Source of the DNA: Acidimicrobiia bacterium
Lineage (GTDB): Bacteria > Actinomycetota > Acidimicrobiia > Acidimicrobiales > Poriferisodalaceae
DNA: 64,000 bases
Assembly: GCA_022820925.1 (NCBI GenBank)
Contig: JAJEEO010000007.1
Span: 62,001 to 126,000 of the forward strand
Direction of reading: 5' to 3'
Under the pieces are notes generated by a model. That model made no database searches. It was not told where the DNA came from and saw nothing but the letters and a program-made list of their open reading frames with translations. The position numbers and the translations under genes are program-made. This document shows, one piece after another, positions 26,242 to 33,894 of this stretch; the first letter of the stretch is position 1; every line of letters begins with the position of its first letter.

Positions 26242-27003
26242 TCAGGCGCTCCAGCCGCCGTCGACGTGGATCGTCTGGCCCGTGATGTAGCTGGCGCCGG
26301 CGCACAGAAACAGGCACGCGTCGGCGTACTCGGCGGCGGTGCCGGGGCGGCCGAGCGGCAGCGATTCGGAGTCTTCGAAGACCGTCGCCCAGCGGATCGG
26401 GAAGTTGGTGGAATCGGGGTGCACGTAGCTGGGGGAGATGGCGTTCACCCGCACCTCGGGTGCGAGGCCGCGTGCCAGCTCCTTGGTGAGCGTGATGAGG
26501 CCGCCCTTGGCGACGCTGTAGGGCGAGCTGGAGCCACCGCCCCGCCAGCCCGACATGGATGCGGTGTTCACGATGGCCCCGCGTGCTGCCGTCAGGTACG
26601 GCGCAGCGGCTTTGGCAGTGCGGAAGGCCGACAGCAGGTTGATCGACAGCGCTTCGGCCCACAGTTCCTCGGTCTGCGATTCGAGATCGTCGGCCGGGAT
26701 GGTCTGCAGGGTGACGGGATGCCCGGCGATGTTCAGCAGGTAGTCGATGCCGCCCATCCGGTCGGCGGCAGCTTCGACCATGGCCACCACCGAGTCGTTG
26801 TCGCGCAGGTCGCACGGTGCTTCGAACACGTCAAGGCCGTCTTCCCGCAGTGCTTGCACGGTGCCGGTGAGCCGCTCGCCGGGCAGGTCGGCGACGGCCA
26901 CGGTGGAGCCGTTTGCGGCGAACGTGCGGGTGACGCCGAGGCCGATGCCGCTGGCCCCGCCGCTGACGATGCTGCGCTTGCCACTGAGGTCGGCGCTGAT
27001 CAT
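26242..27003 (-). CDS. SDR family oxidoreductase
   Basis: Classical short-chain dehydrogenase of 253 aa. Cofactor motif SGGASGIGLG, structural NIAG (in LLNIAGHPV), and the catalytic Ser-Tyr-Lys in NTASMSGWRGGGSSSPYSVAKGG. The C-terminal ASYITGQTIHVDGGW is the normal SDR ending. NAD(H) is likely because an Asp follows the second strand (VAVADLPGERL). GGAG lies about 8 nt before the ATG. Third in the operon after the enolase-type and dioxygenase genes, it probably oxidises a hydroxyl product of those enzymes. Confidence 0.9.
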   Translation of the reverse strand: MISADLSGKRSIVSGGASGIGLGVTRTFAANGSTVAVADLPGERLTGTVQALREDGLDVFEAPCDLRDNDSVVAMVEAAADRMGGIDYLLNIAGHPVTLQTIPADDLESQTEELWAEALSINLLSAFRTAKAAAPYLTAARGAIVNTASMSGWRGGGSSSPYSVAKGGLITLTKELARGLAPEVRVNAISPSYVHPDSTNFPIRWATVFEDSESLPLGRPGTAAEYADACLFLCAGASYITGQTIHVDGGWSA

Positions 27004-27034
27004 GTGGCGGCTCCTCTCGTATATCGCTGGTTGT

Positions 27035-28330
27035 TCATGAGCCCTGCGGCAGGTACTGGTCGTGGGACCACGGGTCGAGCCGCAGGCTGAGCTCGCGCAG
27101 CCGGCCGTGGAACTCGTCGCGGGGCACGTGGCAGAGCCGGATGTGACGGCCCGATGCGGGGTCGAACTCGGTGCGGCCGTGCATGACCCGGTGATTGTCG
27201 ATGAGCACACCCTGGCCGGGTTCGACCCGGATGGTTGCCGTGAATTCGGGGCTCAGCATGCGGTCGCTGAAGGCCCGGATGGCGTCATAGAGGCGGTCGA
27301 CATCGCTTGGCGACACGTCGAGCGGGCCGAGCGCCCGGTCGAAGTAGCGGATGCCGCTGGGGCGACCGAACTCGTCGAGCCGGATGACCGGGCTACGGCT
27401 GCGCAGGTTGATCTCGCCAGGGTGACGCCGCACATGTGTGACGGGCAGCGTGGTGAGGGCCTCGAATGCGTCGGGCTCGTCGGTGCGCAGCGATTCGGCG
27501 ATGGCGAAGCCGTCTACATATGTGCTCATGCCGCCGACGTCGGTGTTGACCAGGCAGTGGAAGATGTCGATGCCGGGCGGCGAGTAGTAGAAGGCGTCGT
27601 CGATGTGGGGCGCCTGGGCCATGCCGGTCTTGGCGCCCAGCTTGGCGACGGGCTCGGCGCGCACGTCGTAGATGCGGCCATAGACGGTCGTCTCGTGGAT
27701 GGGGCCGACGAGGTTGGCGAGCTGCTCGGTGCAGGCGGGGTCGGTGCCGAGGTTGTCGATGCGCACGATGCCGTAGACAGCCAAGAGCCGGTAGGCGTGC
27801 AGTTGGCCGTCGCCGCCGTCGCTGGAATCGGTCCAGTCCACGGTGGGGAAGTCGTCGGCGAGTTCGGCCCGCCAGGTGGCGGGCTGCCACGCGGCCCTGC
27901 GCCGGCGAGCCTCGTCGTCGTAGGCATTTGCTGCGAGCCAGTCGCCGCCGTAGGCGGAACGGTGGCCGTCGGGCCATGTCAGCGCCAAGTCGCCGTTGCA
28001 GATCCCGGCGTTCACCGGTGCGATGTCGGGCAGGATGCTCGCCACGGTCGTGAAGCGGATGCCGTCGGCGGGGTTGCCGCACTCGGCGCACCAGCAGCAA
28101 TGCCGCAGCCACTGCGCCGAGTAGGCGCGCTGGCGGCCGTCGACGAAGGTGACATGCACTTGGCGCCCGTCGATCGTCGCGCCGGTCACGGCGGGTGCGT
28201 CGGCGATGCCGAGTCGGTTGCCGAGATGCGGGTTGTAGGTGGTGATGCCGCCTACGGCCCCGTGTTCGCTCTCTTCGACCGGTGCCGCGGGCGGCCTTGG
28301 CGCCGACTCGCTCGCCGACGGTCGGTTCAC
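27035..28330 (-). CDS. gamma-butyrobetaine hydroxylase-like Fe(II)/2-oxoglutarate dioxygenase
   Basis: Two-domain dioxygenase of 431 aa. The N-terminal DUF971-type domain carries the zinc motif HCCWCAECGNP (C79-x-C81-x2-C84), exactly the CxCxxC spacing seen in gamma-butyrobetaine hydroxylase and trimethyllysine hydroxylase. The TauD/TfdA catalytic domain has the iron facial triad HIDDAF (His242, Asp244) and His384 (DNHRVMHGRTEF), with Arg395 in SGRHIR for 2-oxoglutarate. It hydroxylates an aliphatic substrate, perhaps a trimethylammonium acid. It starts 3 nt after the stop of the enolase-superfamily gene, so the two are tightly coupled. The exact substrate is inferred from the family only. 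Confidence 0.88.
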   Translation of the reverse strand: MNRPSASESAPRPPAAPVEESEHGAVGGITTYNPHLGNRLGIADAPAVTGATIDGRQVHVTFVDGRQRAYSAQWLRHCCWCAECGNPADGIRFTTVASILPDIAPVNAGICNGDLALTWPDGHRSAYGGDWLAANAYDDEARRRRAAWQPATWRAELADDFPTVDWTDSSDGGDGQLHAYRLLAVYGIVRIDNLGTDPACTEQLANLVGPIHETTVYGRIYDVRAEPVAKLGAKTGMAQAPHIDDAFYYSPPGIDIFHCLVNTDVGGMSTYVDGFAIAESLRTDEPDAFEALTTLPVTHVRRHPGEINLRSRSPVIRLDEFGRPSGIRYFDRALGPLDVSPSDVDRLYDAIRAFSDRMLSPEFTATIRVEPGQGVLIDNHRVMHGRTEFDPASGRHIRLCHVPRDEFHGRLRELSLRLDPWSHDQYLPQGS

Positions 28331-28333
28331 CGC

Positions 28334-29554
28334 TCAGTCGCCCCTGCCGGTTGCAGCATCGAGGGTGTGCGCTGCGACCAGGTCGTCGTTGAGTTCCACG
28401 CCGAGGCCGGCACCTGCCGGCAGTGCTGCGTAGCCGTCGACGATCTCGGGCTCGGGCGGGTGCACCAGCTCGGTGCGCAGGCGGGACGGGCCGAGCCGCG
28501 ACGAGCGGAACTCCACCATCGGGATCGTCAGCGCTGCCGCCTGCAGGTGGAAGTTGGCGACGTCGGTGATGCCCGTGGCGAAGCTGTGGGGGACGAGCTG
28601 CGCGCCGTGCAGCTCGCACAGCTCGGCGATGCGCATCAGCTCGGTGAACCCTCCGGCGCGGCTGACGCCGGGCTGCACCAGCGACACCCCGCCGGTGGCC
28701 AGCCATTCCCGCACTTCCCAGCGCCCCGCTGCGAACTCGGCACCGCCCACCCGGATGGGCGATACGGCTGCGAGGCGGGCATGGCCGGCCAGGTCGTCGT
28801 GGCGAAGCGGGGCTTCGGCGAAGGCCACATCGAAGTCCTCGATGCGTCGCAGCGTCCAGGCGGCGTCGTGCCAGTCCCACCAGCGGTAGCCGAAGTCGAG
28901 CGCCATGGCGAGCTCGTCGCCGAGCGCTTCCCGGCAGCTGCCGACAAACTCCACGACGGCTTGGTCGGACACCTCGCCGCCGAACAGCACCGGCACCTTG
29001 ACCGCGGTGAGGCCCTGGTCGGCGGCGATGGCGGCCTGGCGGGTGACCTCGTCGAGCACCGCCGACATCGGGCCGTCGTAGATGTCGCCGGGGTAGCAGG
29101 TCGCATAGGGCCGGATGCGCTCGCTGCGGGCGCCGCCGAGCAGCTTGTACACGGGCAAGCCGAGCTGGCGCCCGGCGAGGTCGTACAGCGCGATGTCCAC
29201 GGCCGAATACGCCTGGATGTAGGTGCCGCGGCGGCCGTGGTAGAAGCTGCCGTGATACGCCCGGTCGTACAGCGCTGCGGCCTCGATCGGGTCGGCGCCC
29301 ACCACCACGTCGGTGATGCCCTGGCTCCAGAAGTGAATTGTGCGCTGGTCGATCATCGCCTTGACGACGGCGGGCGTGCACACCGACTCGCCGATGCCGA
29401 CCCGCCCGTCCTCGTCGGTCACCTTGACGAGCAGCGTCTCCTCGGAGCCCTCGGCGAAGGCGTTGCCGACAGCAGGCACCGACACGATGAGGGCTTCGAC
29501 GGCCGCAACCGGGCACGGCTGGCGGGCGGTTGCCGCCTCGGTGCTCGCCGTCAT
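28334..29554 (-). CDS. mandelate racemase/muconate lactonizing enzyme family protein
   Basis: Enolase-superfamily enzyme of 406 aa that abstracts an alpha proton from a carboxylate held on Mg2+. Metal ligands are Asp220 (MALDFGYRWWD), Glu247 (FAEAPL) and Glu273 (GGAEFA). Possible acid/base residues are Lys186 (TAVKVPVLFGG) and His323 (LVPHSFATGI). The Asp-His dyad of the mandelate-racemase subgroup is only partly visible. ATCYPGDIYDG and RRGTYIQAYSAVDIALYDLAG are normal capping and barrel elements. It sits second in the operon between an SDR gene and the dioxygenase gene. Probably an acid-sugar or hydroxy-acid dehydratase or racemase; the substrate is unresolved. Confidence 0.88.
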   Translation of the reverse strand: MTASTEAATARQPCPVAAVEALIVSVPAVGNAFAEGSEETLLVKVTDEDGRVGIGESVCTPAVVKAMIDQRTIHFWSQGITDVVVGADPIEAAALYDRAYHGSFYHGRRGTYIQAYSAVDIALYDLAGRQLGLPVYKLLGGARSERIRPYATCYPGDIYDGPMSAVLDEVTRQAAIAADQGLTAVKVPVLFGGEVSDQAVVEFVGSCREALGDELAMALDFGYRWWDWHDAAWTLRRIEDFDVAFAEAPLRHDDLAGHARLAAVSPIRVGGAEFAAGRWEVREWLATGGVSLVQPGVSRAGGFTELMRIAELCELHGAQLVPHSFATGITDVANFHLQAAALTIPMVEFRSSRLGPSRLRTELVHPPEPEIVDGYAALPAGAGLGVELNDDLVAAHTLDAATGRGD

Positions 29555-29626
29555 GTCCGCGAGAATCCCGGCACGCCTAGATGGGCCTTGCCGCCTGTCG
29601 CGCCCAGCGTGGCATTTGCCATCGCT

Positions 29627-30409
29627 TCAGCCGCCAATGGGGCTCTGTGCTGTGAGGCCACCGTCCACAGTAAACACGCTGCCTGAGACGAAGCTGGCCG
29701 CCGGGACCGCCAGCCAGGCGACCACTTCGGCGACGTCATCGGGGGTGCCGAGGCGGCCGACGGGATGGCGCTCGATAGCCGCTTGCCGGGCTGCGGCGGG
29801 GTCCGCGTCAAGGTCGAACACGGCATCTGCAAGCGCGGTGGCGATCCAGCCGGGGCTGACCGCGACGCAGCGAATGCCCTGATGGCCGTGATCGATGGCG
29901 ATGGCTCGGGTGAGCGCCTCGACGGCACCTTTGGACGCGTTGTAGACGGCCATGCCGGTGTCGGCGTGGGTTGCCGCGATCGACGCGATGTTGATGATGA
30001 CGCCGCCGTCGTGCCGGCCGGCTCGCTGGCTGTCGGGCTGCTCGGCTCGCTGGCCGTCGTGCTGGCTCGACATCTGACGCACGGCCGCACGGCAGATGTT
30101 GAACACGCCCCGCACGTTGACGTCCATGACCCGGTCGAAGTCCTCATCTGTGGTGTCGGTGACGGTCTTCTCCACCTGCACGCCGGCGTTGTTGACCACT
30201 ACGTCCAGCCGCCCGAACAGCTCCACGGCGGCAGCCACCAGCGCATCGGCCTGCGCCGGATCGGCCACATCGGTCTGCAGCCACTCGGCGCCTGCGAGCC
30301 CGGGCTGCCGCCGGCTGCCGGTCAGCACGTCCCAGCCGTCAGCCACGAACCGCCGAGCGATCGCTTCGCCGATCCCCGAGCTCGCCCCTGTCACCACCAC
30401 ACTGCTCAC
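29627..30409 (-). CDS. SDR family oxidoreductase with a duplicated internal insertion
   Basis: Short-chain dehydrogenase of 260 aa with TGASSGIGEAIARRF, VVNNAGVQVEKTV and the active-site NIASIAATHADTGMAVYNASKGAVEAL, ending FVSGSVFTVDGGL. The start is a GTG at 30409, chosen from several in-frame GTGs because GGGAGG stands 7 nt before it. Between RQMSS and GGVIINI there is an unusual hydrophilic insert made of two and a half copies of an 8-residue unit (QHDGQRAE, QPDSQRAG, RHDG). It lies in the loop ahead of the strand carrying the catalytic Ser, so the enzyme may still fold. It is the first gene of the six-gene operon, 72 nt ahead of the enolase-type gene. Confidence 0.88.
   Translation of the reverse strand: MSSVVVTGASSGIGEAIARRFVADGWDVLTGSRRQPGLAGAEWLQTDVADPAQADALVAAAVELFGRLDVVVNNAGVQVEKTVTDTTDEDFDRVMDVNVRGVFNICRAAVRQMSSQHDGQRAEQPDSQRAGRHDGGVIINIASIAATHADTGMAVYNASKGAVEALTRAIAIDHGHQGIRCVAVSPGWIATALADAVFDLDADPAAARQAAIERHPVGRLGTPDDVAEVVAWLAVPAASFVSGSVFTVDGGLTAQSPIGG
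30014..30068. repeat. in-frame 24-bp duplication inside the SDR gene
   Basis: Two imperfect copies of a 24-bp unit (GGCTCGCTGGCTGTCGGGCT and GGCTCGCTGGCCGTCGTGCT as first 20 bases) plus a partial third copy. They encode the repeated QxDxQRAx units of the SDR insertion and keep the frame. Confidence 0.8.
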
Positions 30410-30629
30410 AACCACCCCTCCCTCGACGTCCCTGCCGCTCCGTACATTGCCGGTTCCCCGCACCCATGGCCGCTGGTTCGGCCGCTGTCGGTGCTGTGCC
30501 GAATCGTTGCCACAGTTGGCAGGCTTGCAGCATGGCTCATCGGCACGCCGCTGCTGGCACATCCCCGGCGTCGCGCTGCGTTCGTGACGGTTGGGCAAGC
30601 GGAGTCAGAGTCTGTGCCGGACCAGTGTC

Positions 30630-31007
30630 ATGAGGATTGCCGGTATCGATCACGTGCAGCTGGCCATGCCGCCCGGTGGCGAGGCCGACGCGCAGGCGTT
30701 CTACGAGGGATTGCTCGGCCTGCCGCGGCTGCCCAAGCCACCGCACCTTGAACGACGCGGCGGCTGCTGGTTTGAGAGTGATCGCGGCGAAGGCGCAGTC
30801 AAAGTCCACCTGGGCGTCGAGGATCCGTTTCATCCCGCTCGCAAGGCCCACCCAGCGCTGCGGGTCGAAGGACTCGCAGCGTTAGTCGAGAGGCTGCGAG
30901 CCGCTGGTGTCGCCGTTCGGGACGATGAACCGCTTGAGGGCTACGACCGCGTCTATGTAGATGATCCCTTCGGCAACCGGTTGGAGCTGTTGGAACCGCA
31001 CGCTTGA
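30630..31007 (+). CDS. VOC family (glyoxalase-like) protein
   Basis: Glyoxalase/bleomycin-resistance-fold protein of 125 aa with two beta-alpha-beta-beta-beta modules. It begins IAGIDHVQLAMPPGGEADAQ and has AQAFYEGLLGLPRLPKP. The C-terminal half shows VRDDEPLEGYDRVYVDDPFGNRLELLE, which supplies the usual metal-binding Glu; His8 in IDHVQLAM is a second ligand. The type matches the small stand-alone VOC proteins of unknown substrate found widely in actinobacteria. It is divergent from the SDR operon and convergent with the flavin oxidase gene. Confidence 0.88.
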   Translation: MRIAGIDHVQLAMPPGGEADAQAFYEGLLGLPRLPKPPHLERRGGCWFESDRGEGAVKVHLGVEDPFHPARKAHPALRVEGLAALVERLRAAGVAVRDDEPLEGYDRVYVDDPFGNRLELLEPHA

Positions 31008-31083
31008 GCCGCAAGGTCACGCTCGGGCCAGGACATCCGGTTCGCAGCGTCCTGATTGCGGCAGTCGCTTCGCGATGTCCGGT

Positions 31084-32247
31084 TCACGCGCCGTTTGACG
31101 GCCGGAACGATTCGAGCTTGAGCACGGGGTCTGCCCAGCCTTCGTCGGTGAACAGCGTGCCAGCGAGCCGACCGATCTCATCGGCCGACTTGGCGGCGGA
31201 ACCGCAGCCGCCCACCGCGACGGCGACTCGATCGTCCACCCAGTCGATCCACGGCAGATCGTGCGGCGTGTTCGTGACCACGCAGGGCTTGAAGTCGCGC
31301 GACCGGATCGTGCGGTCGGGGAGGAACTCGCGCAGCCTGGCCTCGAGGTCGTCCGCTTCGGCCACGCTTCCGCCGCTGCGGAACCAGTCGACCACTGTGG
31401 GCACATCGTCGGCCATGGTGGCGGCGGGGTCGTAGCCGCCGATCTTCAGCATGACCCGACCGTCGGGGAACCGGACGGGCGGTACCCAGTAGACGTCGTG
31501 GCGAGGATCTTCCTCGCAGGTGGCTGGGTCGGTCCGGGAGATGAGGCTCGGCAGCGCCGGGCCGTCGTCGAGCTCGGCCATCAGGATCGTCCGAAGGCTG
31601 CGCTCGAGCGGCAAGTCGACCCCGACCGACTCCGCCGCCCACGCGCCGGTGCACAACAGCACGCCCCCGGCGAGCAGCGTGTCGTTGCCGACGGCTAGCT
31701 GCACGCCATCGGGCGTCGGCACGGCCGCCGAGACGGGCGCGTCGACGACGGTCCCGCCCGCAGCGGCCGCCAGCCGGCTCTGCGCCGCGACCATCCGCCG
31801 CGGGTTGATGTGACCCGCCGGCGCGGCTTCGAGGATGATCGCGTCCGCGCTCGACATGTCGATCCCGAAGCGCTCTGCGACCTCCTCAGCGGTGACCTCG
31901 CGCGCATCGACATCGAGTTCGACCGCATGGGCGAGATCCGCATGCGGGTTCGCACCCGAATAGACGAGCCCGGTGCCCGAATGAAACCCGATGCCCGAGC
32001 GTTCCTCGATGTCGGCATACCTGCCGATCGAGCGGATCGCCAAGTGTGACCAAGCGGGATCCGGATCGATCATCCGAGTGATGCGGCCCTCGTCGTAGTG
32101 GCTCGCGAACGGACCGTTTGACGAGGCGTAGTCCTCCGGCTCACCCGGCCCGATCAGCACCACCGAATGCCCGGCCTCTGCGAGATGGCGAGCGGCCGCA
32201 CTGCCGATCAGCCCTCGCCCGACAACCGCTACCTCAAAGTTCGACAC
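31084..32247 (-). CDS. FAD-dependent amine oxidase, monomeric sarcosine oxidase-like
   Basis: DAO-fold flavoenzyme of 387 aa. N-terminal Rossmann motif VVGRGLIGSAAARHLAEAGH; the mid region shows GHINPRRMVAAQSRLAA and LLCTGAWA. Near the C-terminus FKPCVVTNTPHDLPWID places a Cys (Cys322) where monomeric sarcosine oxidase and N-methyltryptophan oxidase hold the Cys that binds FAD covalently. In those enzymes the segment is a K-x-C-x-Y-T-x-TPD motif. It probably oxidises a secondary or N-methyl amine to an imine plus H2O2. Single gene, 23 nt from the convergently unrelated RDD gene; nearby catabolic genes suggest amine metabolism. Confidence 0.86.
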   Translation of the reverse strand: MSNFEVAVVGRGLIGSAAARHLAEAGHSVVLIGPGEPEDYASSNGPFASHYDEGRITRMIDPDPAWSHLAIRSIGRYADIEERSGIGFHSGTGLVYSGANPHADLAHAVELDVDAREVTAEEVAERFGIDMSSADAIILEAAPAGHINPRRMVAAQSRLAAAAGGTVVDAPVSAAVPTPDGVQLAVGNDTLLAGGVLLCTGAWAAESVGVDLPLERSLRTILMAELDDGPALPSLISRTDPATCEEDPRHDVYWVPPVRFPDGRVMLKIGGYDPAATMADDVPTVVDWFRSGGSVAEADDLEARLREFLPDRTIRSRDFKPCVVTNTPHDLPWIDWVDDRVAVAVGGCGSAAKSADEIGRLAGTLFTDEGWADPVLKLESFRPSNGA

Positions 32248-32270
32248 GCCCGCAAGCTAGACGGGCGGCG

Positions 32271-32681
32271 CTAGGACCGCAGTGCCGAGGTGTGGACGAT
32301 GGTGCTGCCCATGACGCGGTCTGCGACTGTGCGGGGTTCGTCGCTGAGCACCAGCAACATGATGTCGATGACCACGCCGAGACCTAGCGTGAAGACCCAG
32401 TAGATCTCTTTGAAGACCTCGCGGATCAACATCCGCAGCAAACTGAACTGCGTCCCATCGGGCCTCACCGCCACCAGCCCCAGTACTTGCTTGCCGGGCG
32501 TCTGCCCGCGTGTCAGGGCGAACACCAGCCACACGACATAGGGGATGGCGACGTACCAGTAGGCCAGGATGAGCGCCCAGATCACGATCTCGATGAGATG
32601 TGCGGCTGCACGTCGCATCGGTCCCGCCGCCATCTCGTCCAAGTACCGCTCACGCGGCGGCGGTTCAAGACCCTCAGACAC
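32271..32681 (-). CDS. RDD family membrane protein
   Basis: Small membrane protein of 136 aa with three hydrophobic helices and the RDD-family residues: an Arg-rich start of the domain (PMRRAAAHLIEIVIWA), GQTPGKQVLGLVAVRPDG, and the terminal TVADRVMGSTIV. The family name comes from the conserved Arg-Asp-Asp, of which the first position is RRAAAHLIE here rather than RxxDxxI. Function unknown; some relatives act in ion exchange. It is on the same strand as the flavin oxidase gene, 23 nt upstream of it. Confidence 0.85.
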   Translation of the reverse strand: MSEGLEPPPRERYLDEMAAGPMRRAAAHLIEIVIWALILAYWYVAIPYVVWLVFALTRGQTPGKQVLGLVAVRPDGTQFSLLRMLIREVFKEIYWVFTLGLGVVIDIMLLVLSDEPRTVADRVMGSTIVHTSALRS

Positions 32682-32768
32682 GAGCGGAGTCTGTCAGCGT
32701 GCCGCCTTCGACGCTGTGATCGATGTCGCGTGTATGCCGGATGCGTCAGGACACGGCAGGCTGTGCGG

Positions 32769-33803
32769 ATGGCGGAGGTCACGCGCCCAATCGATCAGCC
32801 GGCCCAGGCAACTCACGATGCCGGCGACCACGACGCGGGCACCGACGATGCCGTGTACGACGACGACTACTGCTTGGACAACGGCCTGGCGGGCGAGACG
32901 CTCGCCATCCCGTCGGCGAACCCCACGAATTTCCACCAAGCCATCTCGGACACTGCGGCGATGCCCCGCCAGGACATCTGGGCCAAGCTCTTCCTCCCTG
33001 ACGGGCCCGGGCCGTTCCCGGTGGCCATCGTGGTTCCGGGCAGCCTCGGGCTTCAGCCCCACCATCTCGCGCACGCGTCGGCTATCGCCGACGCCGGCAT
33101 TGCTGCGTGCGGCCTCGACCCGTTCGGCCCCCGCAGCGTCACCTCGACCGTCGCCAACCAGGTCCAGTACTCCTTCGCGGCCAGTGCGTGGGATGTCCTT
33201 GTAACCGCCGAGGTGCTGGCGGCCCGGCCCGACATCGACCCGTCACGGATTGGCGCGCAGGGCCACAGCCGGGGCGGCTCGGCGGTGCTGAGTGCCGCCT
33301 CGGTGCGCCTCGCAGCAGCCTCGGGCGCCCCCAAGCTCGCCGGCGTGTATGCCGCCTATCCGTGGTCGGGCCACCAGTTCGTCGACCCCTCGGTCGGCAG
33401 CACCCGAGTTCGGGCGATCATCGGCGATCAGGACGACTGGTGCTCGCCGATGCAGGTCCAAGCCCACATCGCGGCCATGCGGGCAGCCGGCGGCGACGCC
33501 ACGGCGCGGATCGTGCCCGACGCCCACCACAGCTTCGACCGCTCCACGCCGCTGGAGCACATACCGGATGCCGCCGTGACACCGGGAGCACCCACCGTCT
33601 ACATCGCCGACAACGGAGCCTTCATCCCGCCGACCTCCGACGAGCCAGACCCGTCAATGACCGATCTCGACGGCTTCCTCTACGCCATCAACGCCGGCTA
33701 TGGCGTCCGCGGCGCCCACATCGGCGGCACCCCCGAACTAGCCCCCCTCTTCGCAGAAGACATGCTGACCTTCTGGACCGCAGTCATGTCCCCAACCCGA
33801 TAG
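32769..33803 (+). CDS. dienelactone hydrolase-like alpha/beta hydrolase
   Basis: Alpha/beta hydrolase of 344 aa. Nucleophile elbow GAQGHSRGGSAVL (Ser after His), acid in IGDQDDWCSPMQV and catalytic His in PDAHHSFDRST. WAKLFLPDGPGPFPVAIVVPGSLG is the usual first strand and oxyanion region of the DLH-like group. A 40-residue acidic N-terminal extension precedes the fold. The last 70 residues after the His are longer than in dienelactone hydrolase and resemble polyketide or peptide-type esterases. The C-terminal LFAEDMLTFWTAVM is intact. It borders the island; the next gene begins after an AT-rich segment. Confidence 0.85.
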   Translation: MAEVTRPIDQPAQATHDAGDHDAGTDDAVYDDDYCLDNGLAGETLAIPSANPTNFHQAISDTAAMPRQDIWAKLFLPDGPGPFPVAIVVPGSLGLQPHHLAHASAIADAGIAACGLDPFGPRSVTSTVANQVQYSFAASAWDVLVTAEVLAARPDIDPSRIGAQGHSRGGSAVLSAASVRLAAASGAPKLAGVYAAYPWSGHQFVDPSVGSTRVRAIIGDQDDWCSPMQVQAHIAAMRAAGGDATARIVPDAHHSFDRSTPLEHIPDAAVTPGAPTVYIADNGAFIPPTSDEPDPSMTDLDGFLYAINAGYGVRGAHIGGTPELAPLFAEDMLTFWTAVMSPTR

Positions 33804-33825
33804 AGCGGGTTGTCTGCACGCGAGA

Positions 33826-33892
33826 TGAGACTTTCAAAATCAACATCAGTTGACTTGAAAATCATACACCAGACGATTTGAAATTGCTACAC
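33826..33892. promoter_or_regulatory. AT-rich dyad region upstream of the AAA_14 ATPase
   Basis: A 67-base AT-rich segment in otherwise GC-rich DNA. It contains an imperfect inverted repeat (TTTCAAAATCAAC and GTTGACTTGAAAAT around 33833-33862) followed by a third related element GATTTGAAATTG (33876-33887). The spacing and closeness to the start codon at 33895 suggest promoter plus operator, possibly autoregulated. Confidence 0.55.
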
Positions 33893-33894
33893 TG

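Noticed and set aside
27393..29516. 707-codon minus-strand frame overlapping the same two genes
   Set aside because: Arg-rich shadow in another frame; no family resemblance.
27062..29686. 874-codon plus-strand open frame across the dioxygenase and enolase-type genes
   Set aside because: Antisense to two well-supported genes; composition is that of a shadow frame and spans both genes and their junction.
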